A stretch of 64,000 nt of DNA, taken from NCBI RefSeq assembly GCF_029867415.1, contig NW_026705481.1, forward strand, positions 62,001-126,000. Direction: 5' to 3'. Origin of the DNA: Vicia villosa. Lineage: Eukaryota; Streptophyta; Magnoliopsida; Fabales; Fabaceae. Under the pieces are notes generated by a model that saw nothing but the letters and a program-made list of their open reading frames with translations, made no database searches and was not told where the DNA came from. A program made the translations under genes and the position numbers. How positions within the stretch are numbered: the first letter of the stretch is position 1; the number at the start of each line of letters is the position of its first letter. This document shows positions 34,906-44,967 of the stretch, piece after piece.

Positions 34906-35586
34906 AATGCGTTGAAGCGGCTGAGTCTCTTGGGGCGGACAGGGAGCATCTTACTGCCATGGTTACCTCTGCCGTGAATGTTAGATCGGCTCGTGATATC
35001 ATGACATTAACTTCTGCTGCTACAACAGGTATATTTGATTGTGGTTTATGATAATGCAGATTTTTGTCTACATTTATGCTAATGTTTTTGTTTTTTTGTT
35101 ATGCTAATGTTTTTGTTTTTTTGTTGGTTTTGTTTCGTAGCATTGCGAGGGGCTGCGATGTTGAAAGCGAGGGCTTTAAAGGAAGTTTCAAATATTGCAG
35201 CAGTGATTCCGGTGGAGCAAAATTTGGGGGTTCAGGTGGTGGTAATGGAGGTTCAAGTGCACATGAAAAGGTATATTTTTCGTAAACGTGTTTGGTTTCA
35301 CCATGACCAATTTTTGATTTAATTGATTCTTAAATTGATTTTAAAAGCTACAATCTTATGATGTTTGAAAAGTGATTGATTGTGTTCTTTTCTCTGCTTT
35401 TGATTGTAGAGAGTAATCAATAATCAATCACTTAATTATTTGAGCATCAATTAGTGTTAATCATGAGTGTTAATGTTATTAATATAAAAAGGTGAATGTA
35501 TCGTCTTATGATAATTCTTTTGGTGAAGGTTACTCTAAAAATGAAGAGTAGGCACGTTGCTGGGACCATAACCAAAAAGAAAAAGA
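34906..35586 (+). pseudogene. Captured VAN3-binding / FORKED1-like protein fragment
   Basis: Three exon pieces with GT-AG borders are visible. Piece 1 (about 34906-35028) reads [20 protein letters not shown] then [18 protein letters not shown]. Piece 2 (35141-35270) reads LRGAAMLKARALKEVSNIAA then VIPVEQN. Piece 3 (35529-35586) reads VTLKMKSRHVAGTITKKKK. These match consecutive parts of the DUF828-plus-PH family that binds the ARF-GAP VAN3 in leaf vein patterning. In piece 2 the frame slips after VEQN: the expected glycine-rich stretch (GGSGGGNGGSSAHEK) is in another frame. The exon between pieces 2 and 3 is missing, and piece 3 stops where the PH domain would begin. Confidence 0.85.
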
Positions 35587-35636
35587 GTGAGTTCTTATAA
35601 CTTTTTTTTGTCTTTCTTTATATTTTTTTTGTCTTT

Positions 35637-35640
<4 letters not shown>

Positions 35641-35698
<58 letters not shown>
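35641..35698. repeat. (TA)n microsatellite
   Basis: About 29 TA units inside the CACTA element, directly after TTGTCTTTCTTTA, itself repeated twice. Confidence 0.9.
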
Positions 35699-35700
<2 letters not shown>

Positions 35701-35756
35701 AGTTTCTTGACTTTGGTATTGTCTGTTAATGTTAATTGGTGTTATTATTTATTGTC

Positions 35757-35866
35757 AGCAAATGTGATTTTGGTGTTGTCTACTGAAGCTACAACTCATC
35801 TCCTTGTGGATTGCATATTGGTATATCAAGTGTGGGAAAAGACTTATAAATGGTTAGATATTTTTG
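35757..35866 (+). pseudogene. Short RVT zinc-binding-like fragment
   Basis: One frame reads ATTHLLVDCILVYQVWEKTY followed by KWLDI, which fits the zinc-binding region after a LINE reverse transcriptase (HLLxxC...W). It is only about 35 residues, so it may be a captured LINE scrap. Confidence 0.4.
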
Positions 35867-36480
35867 TATGTTTTCACTTTTGTTGTTGTAATAATCACTA
35901 CTAAAAATAAGACATTTGGTTTATAGATTTTGTACACTTGTGTATCTTAGATTAATACTTTTTGTATATTTTGATGTATATATATCTTAGCTATTTGGTG
36001 CAATTAAATGTAATATGTGCTGTGGGAAAAATATGCAAAATAGTGACTTGGTCTGTGTGGTATTTAAATAAATCTTATATGGAAAAATTAGGTACAAAAT
36101 AAATTACAGGTTAAAATAGGAAAATCAGCCAGTATATACTTTAAAGCAGTAAACAAATTACATCGGGTATTATTTAAATCGATGTAAAAGCAGGTCTATT
36201 ACATCGGGCAAAGCTGAAAATTGATGTAAAAACAATCTATTACATCGGGTGTAGACGAAAACCGATGTAAAATATGGAGCATATTTTTTTAATAAAAAAT
36301 TGCATTATTTTTCACATCAGTTTTCTAATTCAACAGATGTGGTATGTTAATTTCTCACATCGGGCCTTGAACCGATGTAAAATGTCCCAGACTTATTACA
36401 TCGCGTGGCTTTACATCGGGCCCAGGACCGATGTAAAAAGTCTTTTTCACCCGATGTAAAAAGTAATTTTTGCACTAGTG

Positions 36481-36942
36481 ACACTATGAATACATTTTCA
36501 TTAAACTCTATTACTATTTTAAATGAATAATAATTTTAGACTAAAAAAAAGTGAAGATGAGAGGCGACTTTTTATGTGGCAGAAAGAGTATAAGAAAAAT
36601 TTAATGGAATATTAATTATTATTTTGTCATAAATAACATAATAAAGTATTGATTGTAAAAAAAAGATTAAATGAACTAATAAATAGTTAATGGTATAAAT
36701 AAGAAAAAAAATAATTCAAATAAATACTACATTTTTTTAGTTTGTTATATGTATAAATAACCCAAAAAAACAACTAAAAAAAGAGAATAAATATTCATAT
36801 CATCAACTTATATTTTTTATTGCTTACATTAAAAACTGAAGTGTTAACATATAAACTCAACAGTTTGTCCAAAAGACGTAGAAGTTAGAGCAGGCAAGAC
36901 AAATAAACTCTAGCGCCAAGCCAAGTTTCAAGAGACAAAATG
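36481..36942 (+). repeat. 462-bp direct repeat, right copy
   Basis: This is the apparently identical partner of 31174-31635. It follows directly after the CACTA right terminus and continues into unduplicated sequence (GTTAGTGAATAATTTAAC), so this copy is probably the original right flank of the insertion site. Confidence 0.95.
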
Positions 36943-37299
36943 GTTAGTGAATAATTTAACATCATTGGGAATTGTAGAAAGTGCCCAAAAAGAATTTGGT
37001 CTGTCTTTTTGTGAATGTCAATTGTTGGAATTATTTAGTTTAATTTACAATACGCTATATAAAATCTTGATTTTTTTCTTTACCCACCTCCCTATGGGGG
37101 TCACCCCAGCGAAATTCCCAACTTACCCCTGCTTCGGAGATTCATCTCCGAAGTTTTTTTTTTTAGATTTTTTTAGATTTCGGAAATGCATCTCCGAAAA
37201 CACCAAAAAATTGATGTTTTCGGAGATGCATTTCCGAAATGCATCAAAATTCATTTATTTTTTACAATCAGGTAAGAAAATCATTATAGGACAAAAATT

Positions 37300-37684
37300 G
37301 TAATCAACCTGATTTGAAATTTCGAAGTGCCTTTTCTTTCTCCCCCACCACTCTCAGACGGTTACCTTCTAAGAAATGTGGTAACACTTTCCTACTTAAA
37401 AACCTACGTAACAAAAATTGGGAAGCTCCACAGCCACGCGCTAATTCCATTTTGTTACTTACATTACGTAGTACGTATTTTTATTAAAAGAATAAAAAAA
37501 CCTTTTGAAATTTCGAAGTTCCCTTTTCCTTCTCTCCACCACTCTCAGACAGTTAACTTCTAAACACTTTCCTATTTAAAAGCTTCTCACCCATTTTTCT
37601 TTCAAAATATCCCAAATCATTTTCGATCCTAAGTCTTCTTCTTTGCTTTAACGTTTTCTATCTCTTGTTACTGCTTTCATCACA
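37300..37684 (+). promoter_or_regulatory. Probable captured promoter/leader of the AGO fragment, with local duplication
   Basis: TTTGAAATTTCGAAGT then a CACCACTCTCAGACxGTTA block and CACTTTCCTAxTTAAAA occur twice, at about 37313-37400 and 37501-37580, separated by about 190 bases. The second TTTAAAA-containing copy lies about 100 bases upstream of the ATG and could serve as a TATA region. The leader is pyrimidine-rich. Confidence 0.4.
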
Positions 37685-38167
37685 ATGTCTCGCCGCGGTG
37701 GAGGAAATCATCCCGAAAATCGCCGGAGTCAACCATCTCCTGCACATTCTCAACAATCATCCGTCAATGCTGCAGGATCAGGCCGTGGTGGTGGTGGCCA
37801 TGGCTCTCGCGGTGGACGTACCTCCGGTTCTTCTTCCTCCGGACATCCACCTCCTCCGTCATATGCTCCGGCCCCGGTTACCTCTCCTCCGTCTGTTGTT
37901 GCAGCTCCGGTTGTTCGTCCATCTGTTTCAGCGCCGTTTGTTCCATCTGTCGCAGCGCCGATTGCTTCCTTGAGTTCGGCTCTGATCTCCATCGAGAGCC
38001 TGACTGCCGAAGTTAAACAGAAGGCTACTCTAGAGTCGGCTCCGTCGTCTCAGAAGGCGGTTAGGTTCCCTAACCGACCTGGTTACGGTCAATAGGGAAG
38101 GAAAATTTAAGTTCGTGCTAATCATTTTCAGTTGCGAGTGGCTGATAAGGATCTACACCAATATGAT
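37685..38167 (+). pseudogene. Argonaute (AGO5-like) N-terminal fragment
   Basis: From ATG at 37685 the product starts MSRRGGG and continues through a Gly/Arg/Ser-rich and Pro/Ala/Val-rich region (SGRGGGGHGSRGG, PPPPSYAPAPV) into KAVRFPNRPGYG, then GRKI, VRANHFQLRVADKDLHQYD and a GTAAGT donor after 38167. The order of a low-complexity Arg/Gly N-terminus followed by RPGYG...G+K...VRANHF...ADKDLxxYD is diagnostic for the start of the N domain of plant Argonautes and closest to AGO5 among those I know. Two stops break it, TAG at 38093-38095 and TAA at 38108-38110. Nothing of PAZ, MID or PIWI follows, so it cannot act as an RNA-guided effector. Confidence 0.85.
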
Positions 38168-38799
38168 GTAAGTATAGTTTGCTCATAAGTTTTTTGTTGT
38201 TGTTTATTATGTTGGTAAGTTACAATGTGGTATGGATTTCTAGAGGATCAGGACTTTCTAACCTGTTGCAGCGTCTCCTCCATCGTCTTCATCCCATTAA
38301 ATAAAGCGAATCGTTCTTGTTTGTTATTTTTCTTCTGTCCAGACCTTTTTTCGGAAGTGCATTTCCGAATTCCTCCAAGGGGGTGAATTCGGAGATGAAC
38401 TTCCGAAAACACCACATTTTCTGAAAAAATAACTTTATTTCGGAGATGCATCTCCGAAATCAATATTTTATATTAAAAAAAACACTTTTTCGGAGATACA
38501 TTTCTGAAAACACCTTTTTTTCAAAAAAAGTACGTTTTCGGAAATGAACTTCCGAAAATAGGGGTATTGTGGTAGATTCACCAGAGGTGGCCAAGAAGGT
38601 TAGGAGGTGGGTGAAGAAATTTTCAAAATCTTTAATGTGAAAATGTTAGAATGATTCATTACTCATGGAGAAAGAGAGAGATATTCTCCAATGCTATGCA
38701 AGTTTTACTTGTTTTATATTTTATCATGAACATAGTTTAATCATACCCATGCATAGTGTAGCATCATACATCTACATACTTTTTTCTAATATGCTCCCA

Positions 38800-40068
38800 C
38801 AAGTGGTTTGAGCAAAACCACTTTGAACTTGCTAGTATTTTGGAGAGTGCATCAGCTAGTTGTGCATGAGCTTGTACATGTTAAATATGTAGATGTTCAG
38901 CCATTACATTTTTCCGAACAAAATGTATATCGAGTTCAATATGCTTTGTTCTTGCATGAAGAATTGGGTTATGAGAGAGCAACACTGCACTGAGATTATC
39001 ACCCAGTAGAGTTGGCACGACATACTCGACGTGTAGCTCAAAAAGCAAAGATTCAAGCCAAAGTAACTATGCAGTGGTGTATGCCAAAGCCCAGTATTCA
39101 ACTTTTGTGCTTGATCATGCAACATACTTGTTTCTTCGAGCTCTAGTCCACCATGTTAGGGCCAAAGAAAACACATGATCCCAAGGTTAAGCAGCAATCA
39201 TCAAGGTCACTTGCCCAATCTGAGTCACTATATGCACGCAGAGAGAATTTTGGAAGATGTGTGGTTGGTCCAAGTAATAATCCATGCGTTGCCGTGCCAC
39301 ATAAGTAACGAAAGATACACTTGACTGCAAACCAATGGGGTTCAAGTGGCATGGACATGAATTGACAAGTTTTATTAACTGAGAAATCTATGTCAGGTCG
39401 TGTGAGAGTTAAGTATAGTAAAGCTCCAACAGTGGAATGATAAATAAGAGGATCTAGTATTACGTTTATGCCATGTTTACTCAACTTAAATTGATTTAAC
39501 ATTGGAGTAACTACACCCTTTGCCTCAACCATATTAACATTTGATAGTAGGTATTTGATGCATTTAGTTTGTGTCAGTACAAGTGTGCCATTGGCTTGAT
39601 GATGTACTTCAATACCAAGGAAGTATTGTGGGACACCCAAATTGTTGAGTGCAAACTTAGAATGGAGATTGTCTATGAGCTTATGGATTACTTTGGATGA
39701 GGAGCCTGTTATAAGAATATCGTCCTCAAAGACTAATGCATACAAAGTGAAATTATGGTGATTATAGGAAAAGAGAGAATGGTCACATTTACTAGATAGA
39801 AATCCAAAATGAACTAATGCCTGATGTAGCTTTTCATACCATGCACATGGGGCTTTCTTGAGCAATATTCAACCTTCATGGCTTCAAACCAATGAGCTTG
39901 GGATAATGCTTGTTTGACTATACTTGGTTCAGTGTGAGTTAGGAAAACCACAGGTTTAGAATGACCTGTTTGGGCACACGTAAGCATTGAATGATCATTA
40001 TGCACAAGAGGTGCTTGAGTGGCTTGAGTATGAAATGAGGGAGACAATGAGTTTGTTGAACCAGACAT
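38800..40068 (-). pseudogene. Copia reverse transcriptase / RNase H remnant
   Basis: At 39865-39143 an open frame contains APCAWYEKLHQALVHFGF, LVFEDDILITGSS (the catalytic YVDD box, here FEDD), YLTLTRPDIDFSVN and an RNase H start with AYSDSDWASD. Upstream, at about 39880, ALSQAHWFEAMKVEY (RT start) runs directly into the KKAPCAWYEKL region. About 150 residues of the central RT are therefore missing, including the first catalytic Asp. Confidence 0.8.
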
Positions 40069-40370
40069 GATGAAAGAGGGTTGCTTTAACTCAGAGGACC
40101 GAGGATATGAGACCTAGTGAGGTAAGTCAGTGAGGGATACGAGAGAGGATGAACTGATGACTTCATTGTCATGTAGCTGATGGGAATTGTAGGATGACAT
40201 ATCAGTTTCTGATACATGAGTATAGTTACTTGTTGAGGAATATTGTGTGGATAAATGGTTTATTTCTATGTCAAATGTAGAGTTTATGTCATGTAATGCT
40301 ATAATAGTAATAGGTGTTGTAGGAACATTGAGGGAATCGGGAAGATATGAGGTATGAGGATTGGTGTTGG

Positions 40371-41200
40371 TCATAATTGAGGTTTTGAGAAGATTAGTAG
40401 GAAATATAACTTGTTGAATTTGTGATGTAGAACTTGAGTGATCACTGATTGGAAGCCGATTTTGAAAGGAAAGCCAGATTCATTAAACACTACATCCTTG
40501 GAGATGAAGATTCTTCCCTCCATATTCATACACTTGTGATCTTTATGTGTTGGAGAAATCCCTATGCAGACACACCTAGTGCTCCTGAATTCAAATTTAT
40601 GCTTGTTGTAATGCCTTAAGTGTGGAAAGTATGCACACCCAAAGATTTTCAATGAATGATAGTTTGGTTGCTTGTTGTAAACAACTAATAATGGAGACAC
40701 ATACTCAGGGAGACTACTTGTAGGTAGCATGTTGAGTAAGTAAAGTGCAGTAGTAAAGTAGTGATCCCAAAATGTGATGGGTAATAAAGCATGATCAAGA
40801 AGAGTTAGGCCCATTTCAACTATCTGACTGTACTTCCTCTCAACTGTTCCATGTTGTTATGTGTGGGGACATGTTAGCCTATGCATGATGCCTTGTTCCC
40901 GAAGTAGCTTGGTGAAGGACTTGAACTCTCCTCCAAAGTCAGATTGTATGACCTTGATATTGGCTTAAAATTATGTCTTAACATAGCTTTGAAACAGGTG
41001 GAAGGCATGAAGTGAATCACTTTTCTAATTTAGAAAATAAATCCAAGTATACCTGGATAATGCATCTACAAACACAATATAATAGTTGTAACCACCACTT
41101 GATAGTGAGGGTCCCCATAGATTAGTATGGACCAACTCAAACAAATTTGTGTAATTAGTATTAGACAAGTGAGCAAATATCTTGTGGGGTTTCCCAACAA
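40371..41200 (-). pseudogene. Copia integrase remnant
   Basis: The 40814-40371 part reads TLLDHALLPITFWDHYFTTA, YLLNMLPTSSLPEYVSP and LKIFGCAYFPHLR, the C-terminal part of a Copia integrase and the GCxxFxHxR block. The core lies above 40815 in broken frames. Confidence 0.75.
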
Positions 41201-41454
41201 ATCATGAATTATAAAAATCAAAGACATTTTTATTGCTTATAGGAATGTTACACAACTAAGATATGCTCTTTAGAGCTCTAGGGTTGGCATGTCCTAATCT
41301 AACATGTCACATGGACCAAATAATGGGATAAACAAGAGTGTTTACAAACAGGACTTTATTGCAAACATAAAAGATAAATTAGTATCGACTATTAGGCCTG
41401 AATTTTGTGATTTGTGACTCAAGTAATTTCTTGGAGGTTCCATAGTTAGGATGG

Positions 41455-42840
41455 TTAAGCAGTACAAGCCACATATATGACACATGTAGCAAGTTTGGAA
41501 ACAAACATTAAGTTCCTAGTAATATATGACACATGTAGTATATATGTTAGATACAAATTATAGTTTTGCATAAGATTAGAGAAAATTTGAGAATGACCAA
41601 CTATTTTGACCTCTAGACTATGTCCATTACCAATTACCACATTGTTAAGCCATGCACAAGAATGAACATGTTATAAATTCCTACTAATAGATTTTATGTG
41701 TTGAGTGGCACCTGAGTCTGTAATTCATTCCGTGACTTAAGATCCTAAAGAATAGCCAATGAATTTTAATGAGCTAGGTAGGTTATTCCTTGCGAAGCAG
41801 GTGTTTCTTGTGTCTTGGAGTTTTGAGTACCAGATGAATCATTGCATGCTAATCCTTGAGGTTGAGATTTATGATAAGCAGGTTCAAAACTCTCATTAAA
41901 CCCGTGCCGACATTCAAGAACATAGTGGCCATACATGTTACATAATTGACATGTAGGCTTGTTGCTTGTAGTGTAAGTTTGCCTACCCCGACCTCTGCCA
42001 TGTGTGCTCCTACCTCTTCCACGATAAAAGTGATGACCATTAGCATTTGGTGCAACATGTTTGGTAACTTCTGAGTTAAGCAATCCATGAGCTACATTTA
42101 CAGTGTTTCTGAGGGAGGCTAACTCTTGCCTATACTTGTCAATCAAAGCTTCTTGGACATATAGAAGGGCTTCAACATCATAGATATCCATTGGCTCCCC
42201 TTTGCTATAGATCATCATAATGAAGAGATTGTATTCCTTTGGTAGCCTTTGAAGGATTGCATCTATCTGACCCCTCTCTGAGATGGGATCTCTAATGGCA
42301 AGCAAGGAATCTGCAATGGCACGAATTCTCAGAACATATTCAGAAATATTCTCGGTACCTTTCTTGTTGGTTTTCAGTTCAGATCAAAGTTGGTGCACTC
42401 AAGCTTTCATCTAGGAATTGAATTGTTTATGCATCTTGTCCTAGATCTCATATGTATGTTTGCAAGATAAAAGACGAGGTAGAACAACTTCAAAAATTGT
42501 CGAGAGCAACCATGTGAGTAGAGCATGATCTTGCACAATCCAGGTTTCATAGTTTTAATAGATGATGTTGGCAACTTGATCATGCTCAGTCTTGAACATA
42601 GGTGGGATTTGTGGATACATAACCACTTTGTGAAGCGTATATGAGAGAATTACTCCCTCAACTTGTTGATTCCAAAGCAAGACTGGGCATTCTGTAGGTG
42701 TTTGAACAAGATCCGCCTTTAATGTTTCTCTAAAACTCACAATGTAACTTGAATCTGGTTGTGCAGAAAGGAGTAGCTTTTTTGAAACTTGAGATTTGAT
42801 GATGGTAGCACGAGCCCAAGATAAGTCACAACTTCTCTAA
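41455..42840 (-). pseudogene. Copia gag and protease-region remnant
   Basis: The largest frame (42305-41766) contains a UBN2-type gag (LAIRDPISERGQIDAILQRL, PKEYNLFIMMIYS), a basic GRGRSTHGRGRGRQ stretch and one CCHC zinc knuckle, CQLCNMYGHYVLEC. Further N-terminal gag is at 42740-42555 (PECPVLLWNQQVEGVILSY-like). Below 41640 a protease-flank trace reads GNGHSLEVKIVGHSQI and TRNLMFVSKLA. Frames are broken. Confidence 0.7.
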
Positions 42841-42852
42841 AGTGAACTCGAC

Positions 42853-43010
<158 letters not shown>

Positions 43011-43110
43011 CACCAATGCTATGTACGTTTTGCCTGCTTTGTATTTCATTGAGTTAGCCTTCATTACAAAAGCAATCAATCTTATATACACTATGAGACT
43101 TTATTTTTTA

Positions 43111-43840
43111 GATAATTTTTTTGTTTTTTCGTTAACTTTTTCTATTTAGTATTCTCTCTATCTCATAAAAGTGTCGTATTCGCATATTTTTTTTCAAAAT
43201 AGTTATCTATATTAATTTTATAATTAAAATAAAAAATCTAATATTTTTTTAAGGTAATTTTTTTTATAAGAGGGAAGTTTTAAAAAAAAAATAAACTTTG
43301 TGTCATTTGTATAGTTGAACAGCCACTTGTTTTTTAAAAATAAAATTTGTCTTAACTCACAGGACTTGATTGAATAGAATCAATCTGATAAGTATGCTGT
43401 CTAAGCACTTAGCATAAAACATAAGACAATAAAAATAATTACACCAAACGTACATAAAGACATCTAGAATAGTACAATCATGGGAGTAAGTGTACACTTT
43501 ACTGAAAAACACATTGTGTTGTGTTTTAGAACATGAACTCGAGAAAATTAAATAACATAAAATCACATAAAATAATGGTTTAACCTCAATTAGTGAAACC
43601 AAAACGTTGAACAATGTCTTCTTTTGCGAATCTCCATATCTTTAGTATATTTGTATTAAAAAAAAAAGCACCAGTATACTCTAATATAATAGTGTCTCAC
43701 ATTCCCTAAACTCATAGCAGACAGAACGTAGAGTATGAGATTTGAGACAGTGTATATTATTATTCTGTTACTGAATTATATATATGCACTGAGAGTTAAA
43801 GTGTTGAGTTCAGAGAATCATAAACATCTAGAATTTCAAT
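43111..43840 (+). promoter_or_regulatory. Upstream region of the WOX gene
   Basis: AT-rich sequence without repeats. A TATA-like AATTATATATATGCAC at about 43774-43789 lies about 55 bases upstream of the start codon. No other known motif stands out. Confidence 0.4.
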
Positions 43841-44496
43841 ATGGAAGATAATAGTATCAATATGTCAGGCTTTTGCATGAGATCTGGAAGTAGTACTAGC
43901 AGTGGCACGAAGTGTGGACGTTGGAATCCAACGACAGAACAAGTTAAACATCTGACTCAACTTTTTAGAGCAGGGCTCAGAACTCCAAGCACTGATCAAA
44001 TTCAAAAGATATCAAATCAACTCAGTTTTTATGGTAAGGTTGAGAGCAAGAACGTGTTCTATTGGTTTCAAAATCATAAGGCTAGAGAAAGACAAAAACG
44101 TCGAAAGGTTTCTTTTGATGATGACAACATTGAGAAGGATGTTATTGTTCATCATAGAGACAACTCCATGCATGCTTCTACACAACGTAAGTACTTATAG
44201 TTTATGTCAAAAACATTATGATGACCCAATATATGTTTAGCTAAGAGATAAAAAGATGATATATACTCTTTTTCTTATATGTTGCAGAACTTGTTGAGAT
44301 GTACTCAGAGCCTAATAGGGTGATTGAGACTCTTGAGCTTTTTCCATTGAACTCCTTTGGTGAATCAGAATCAGAGAAGTTGAGTATGCATGTAAATGAA
44401 AGCATGGAAAGTTCAATATTTGCATACACATGTACAATGGGTGAGCAAATGGAGCATGAGCATCCACCATTAGACTTGCGGTTGAGCTTTGTGTAA
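43841..44496 (+). CDS. WOX5: WUSCHEL-related homeobox transcription factor, WOX5/WOX7-like
   Basis: Two exons, 43841-44186 and 44288-44496, are joined by a phase-1 GT-AG intron and encode 184 residues, close to WOX5 length. The WUS-type homeodomain (about residues 23-92) reads GTKCGRWNPTTEQVKHL, FRAGLRTPSTDQIQKIS and NVFYWFQNHKARERQKRRK. Exon 2 carries the WUS box TLELFP at 130-135 and a C-terminal EAR-like LDLRLSF at 177-183. This combination marks the WUS clade, and the short N-terminus and C-terminus are WOX5/7-like. The protein is a nuclear repressor; WOX5 maintains the root stem-cell niche and in legumes is linked to nodule meristems (established for the family, inferred here). The start ATG is the first in frame after the probable TATA box. 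The gene appears intact. Confidence 0.92.
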
Positions 44497-44845
44497 AACA
44501 GTTACAATCTTCTGTAACATGGAAGTAGCTTTAACAGTAATGTTTAATTATCTAGTGATTAATTTTACATTACATGCCTCTTCAACTTGGTAGTATGTGA
44601 TATACTCTGTTGGAGTGTAGTTGGATATTGATTATAAAGATGACTTGGGATTCTATAATTCAATTTCTTTCATGAGATGTCTCACATTGGAATGCTTAGT
44701 TGAAGATTATTTTAGTACTTTACTAATCTACATTACAAATAAGTCCTACCTCGGGTTTACGAATTAGTCATACTTCACATGTTAGGAAGCTAGCAAACCA
44801 TATGCAAGAGAAAAACAACTGTGAATTATAATCTCATTAAAACCC
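44497..44845. other. 3' region of WOX and spacer
   Basis: AT-rich downstream sequence with no gene seen. Confidence 0.5.
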
Positions 44846-44847
44846 CC

Positions 44848-44967
44848 TAAGGGTTGGCCTAGCGGTGGAGGATTGGGTCTTGAGAGTGTGCTCCTCTCAA
44901 GGTCCTGAGTTCGATTCCTGTTAGGTGCTATCAATTCTTGTGTGGGTCAGTCCATACAAAATGTGCT
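44848..44967 (+). mobile_element. tRNA-derived SINE
   Basis: GGGTTGGCCTAGCGGTGGAG resembles a Pol III A box, and GAGTTCGATTCC, about 45 bases downstream, a B box. The intervening GTCTTGAGAGTGTGCTCCTC is typical of plant SINEs. It lacks a foldable cloverleaf, so it is not a tRNA gene. The 3' end, about ATACAAAATG, is not certain and abuts the plant-mobile-domain pseudogene. Confidence 0.65.

Larger units (their letters stand above)
31636..36480 (+). mobile_element. CACTA element carrying two host-gene fragments
   Basis: The right end is the complement of CACTAGTGCAAAAATTAC, ending at 36480. Subterminal TTACATCGGG, CCGATGTAAAA and similar motifs fill 36150-36470, and diverged TTTTACATCAGG copies stand at about 31650, 31702 and 31850. 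On the left the outermost roughly 16 bases, including CACTA, are missing: sequence resumes at ACTTTTCAGAAAAG. On the right the element abuts ACA, the first three bases of the 462-bp repeat. Inside are NASP-like and VAN3-binding-like fragments, both in plus orientation, but no transposase. Confidence 0.8.
37069..38624 (+). mobile_element. Terminal-inverted-repeat element carrying an Argonaute gene fragment
   Basis: The left end GATTTTTTTCTTTACCCACC pairs with the right end GGTGGGTGAAGAAATTTTC. An 8-bp duplication AAAATCTT flanks it exactly (37061-37068 and 38625-38632). Subterminal palindromes of the type TTCGGAGATGCATCTCCGAA are at 37134-37238 and 38347-38556. The left end also has GGGGGTCACCCC, as in the end at 1209-1467. 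No transposase is present. The superfamily is unclear: an 8-bp duplication fits hAT, while long repeat-filled ends and cargo are Pack-MULE-like. Confidence 0.85.

Noticed and set aside
35064..35285. Gly-rich 73-codon frame as an independent gene
   Set aside because: It spans an intron and the frame-slipped part of the VAN3-binding-like fragment.
31174..36942. The pair of 462-bp direct repeats as LTRs of a retrotransposon
   Set aside because: No TG...CA ends, primer-binding site or purine tract are present, and the right copy abuts a CACTA terminus exactly.
44848..44920. tRNA gene at 44.85 kb
   Set aside because: A- and B-box-like motifs exist but no cloverleaf with an acceptor stem or anticodon arm can be drawn; a SINE fits better.
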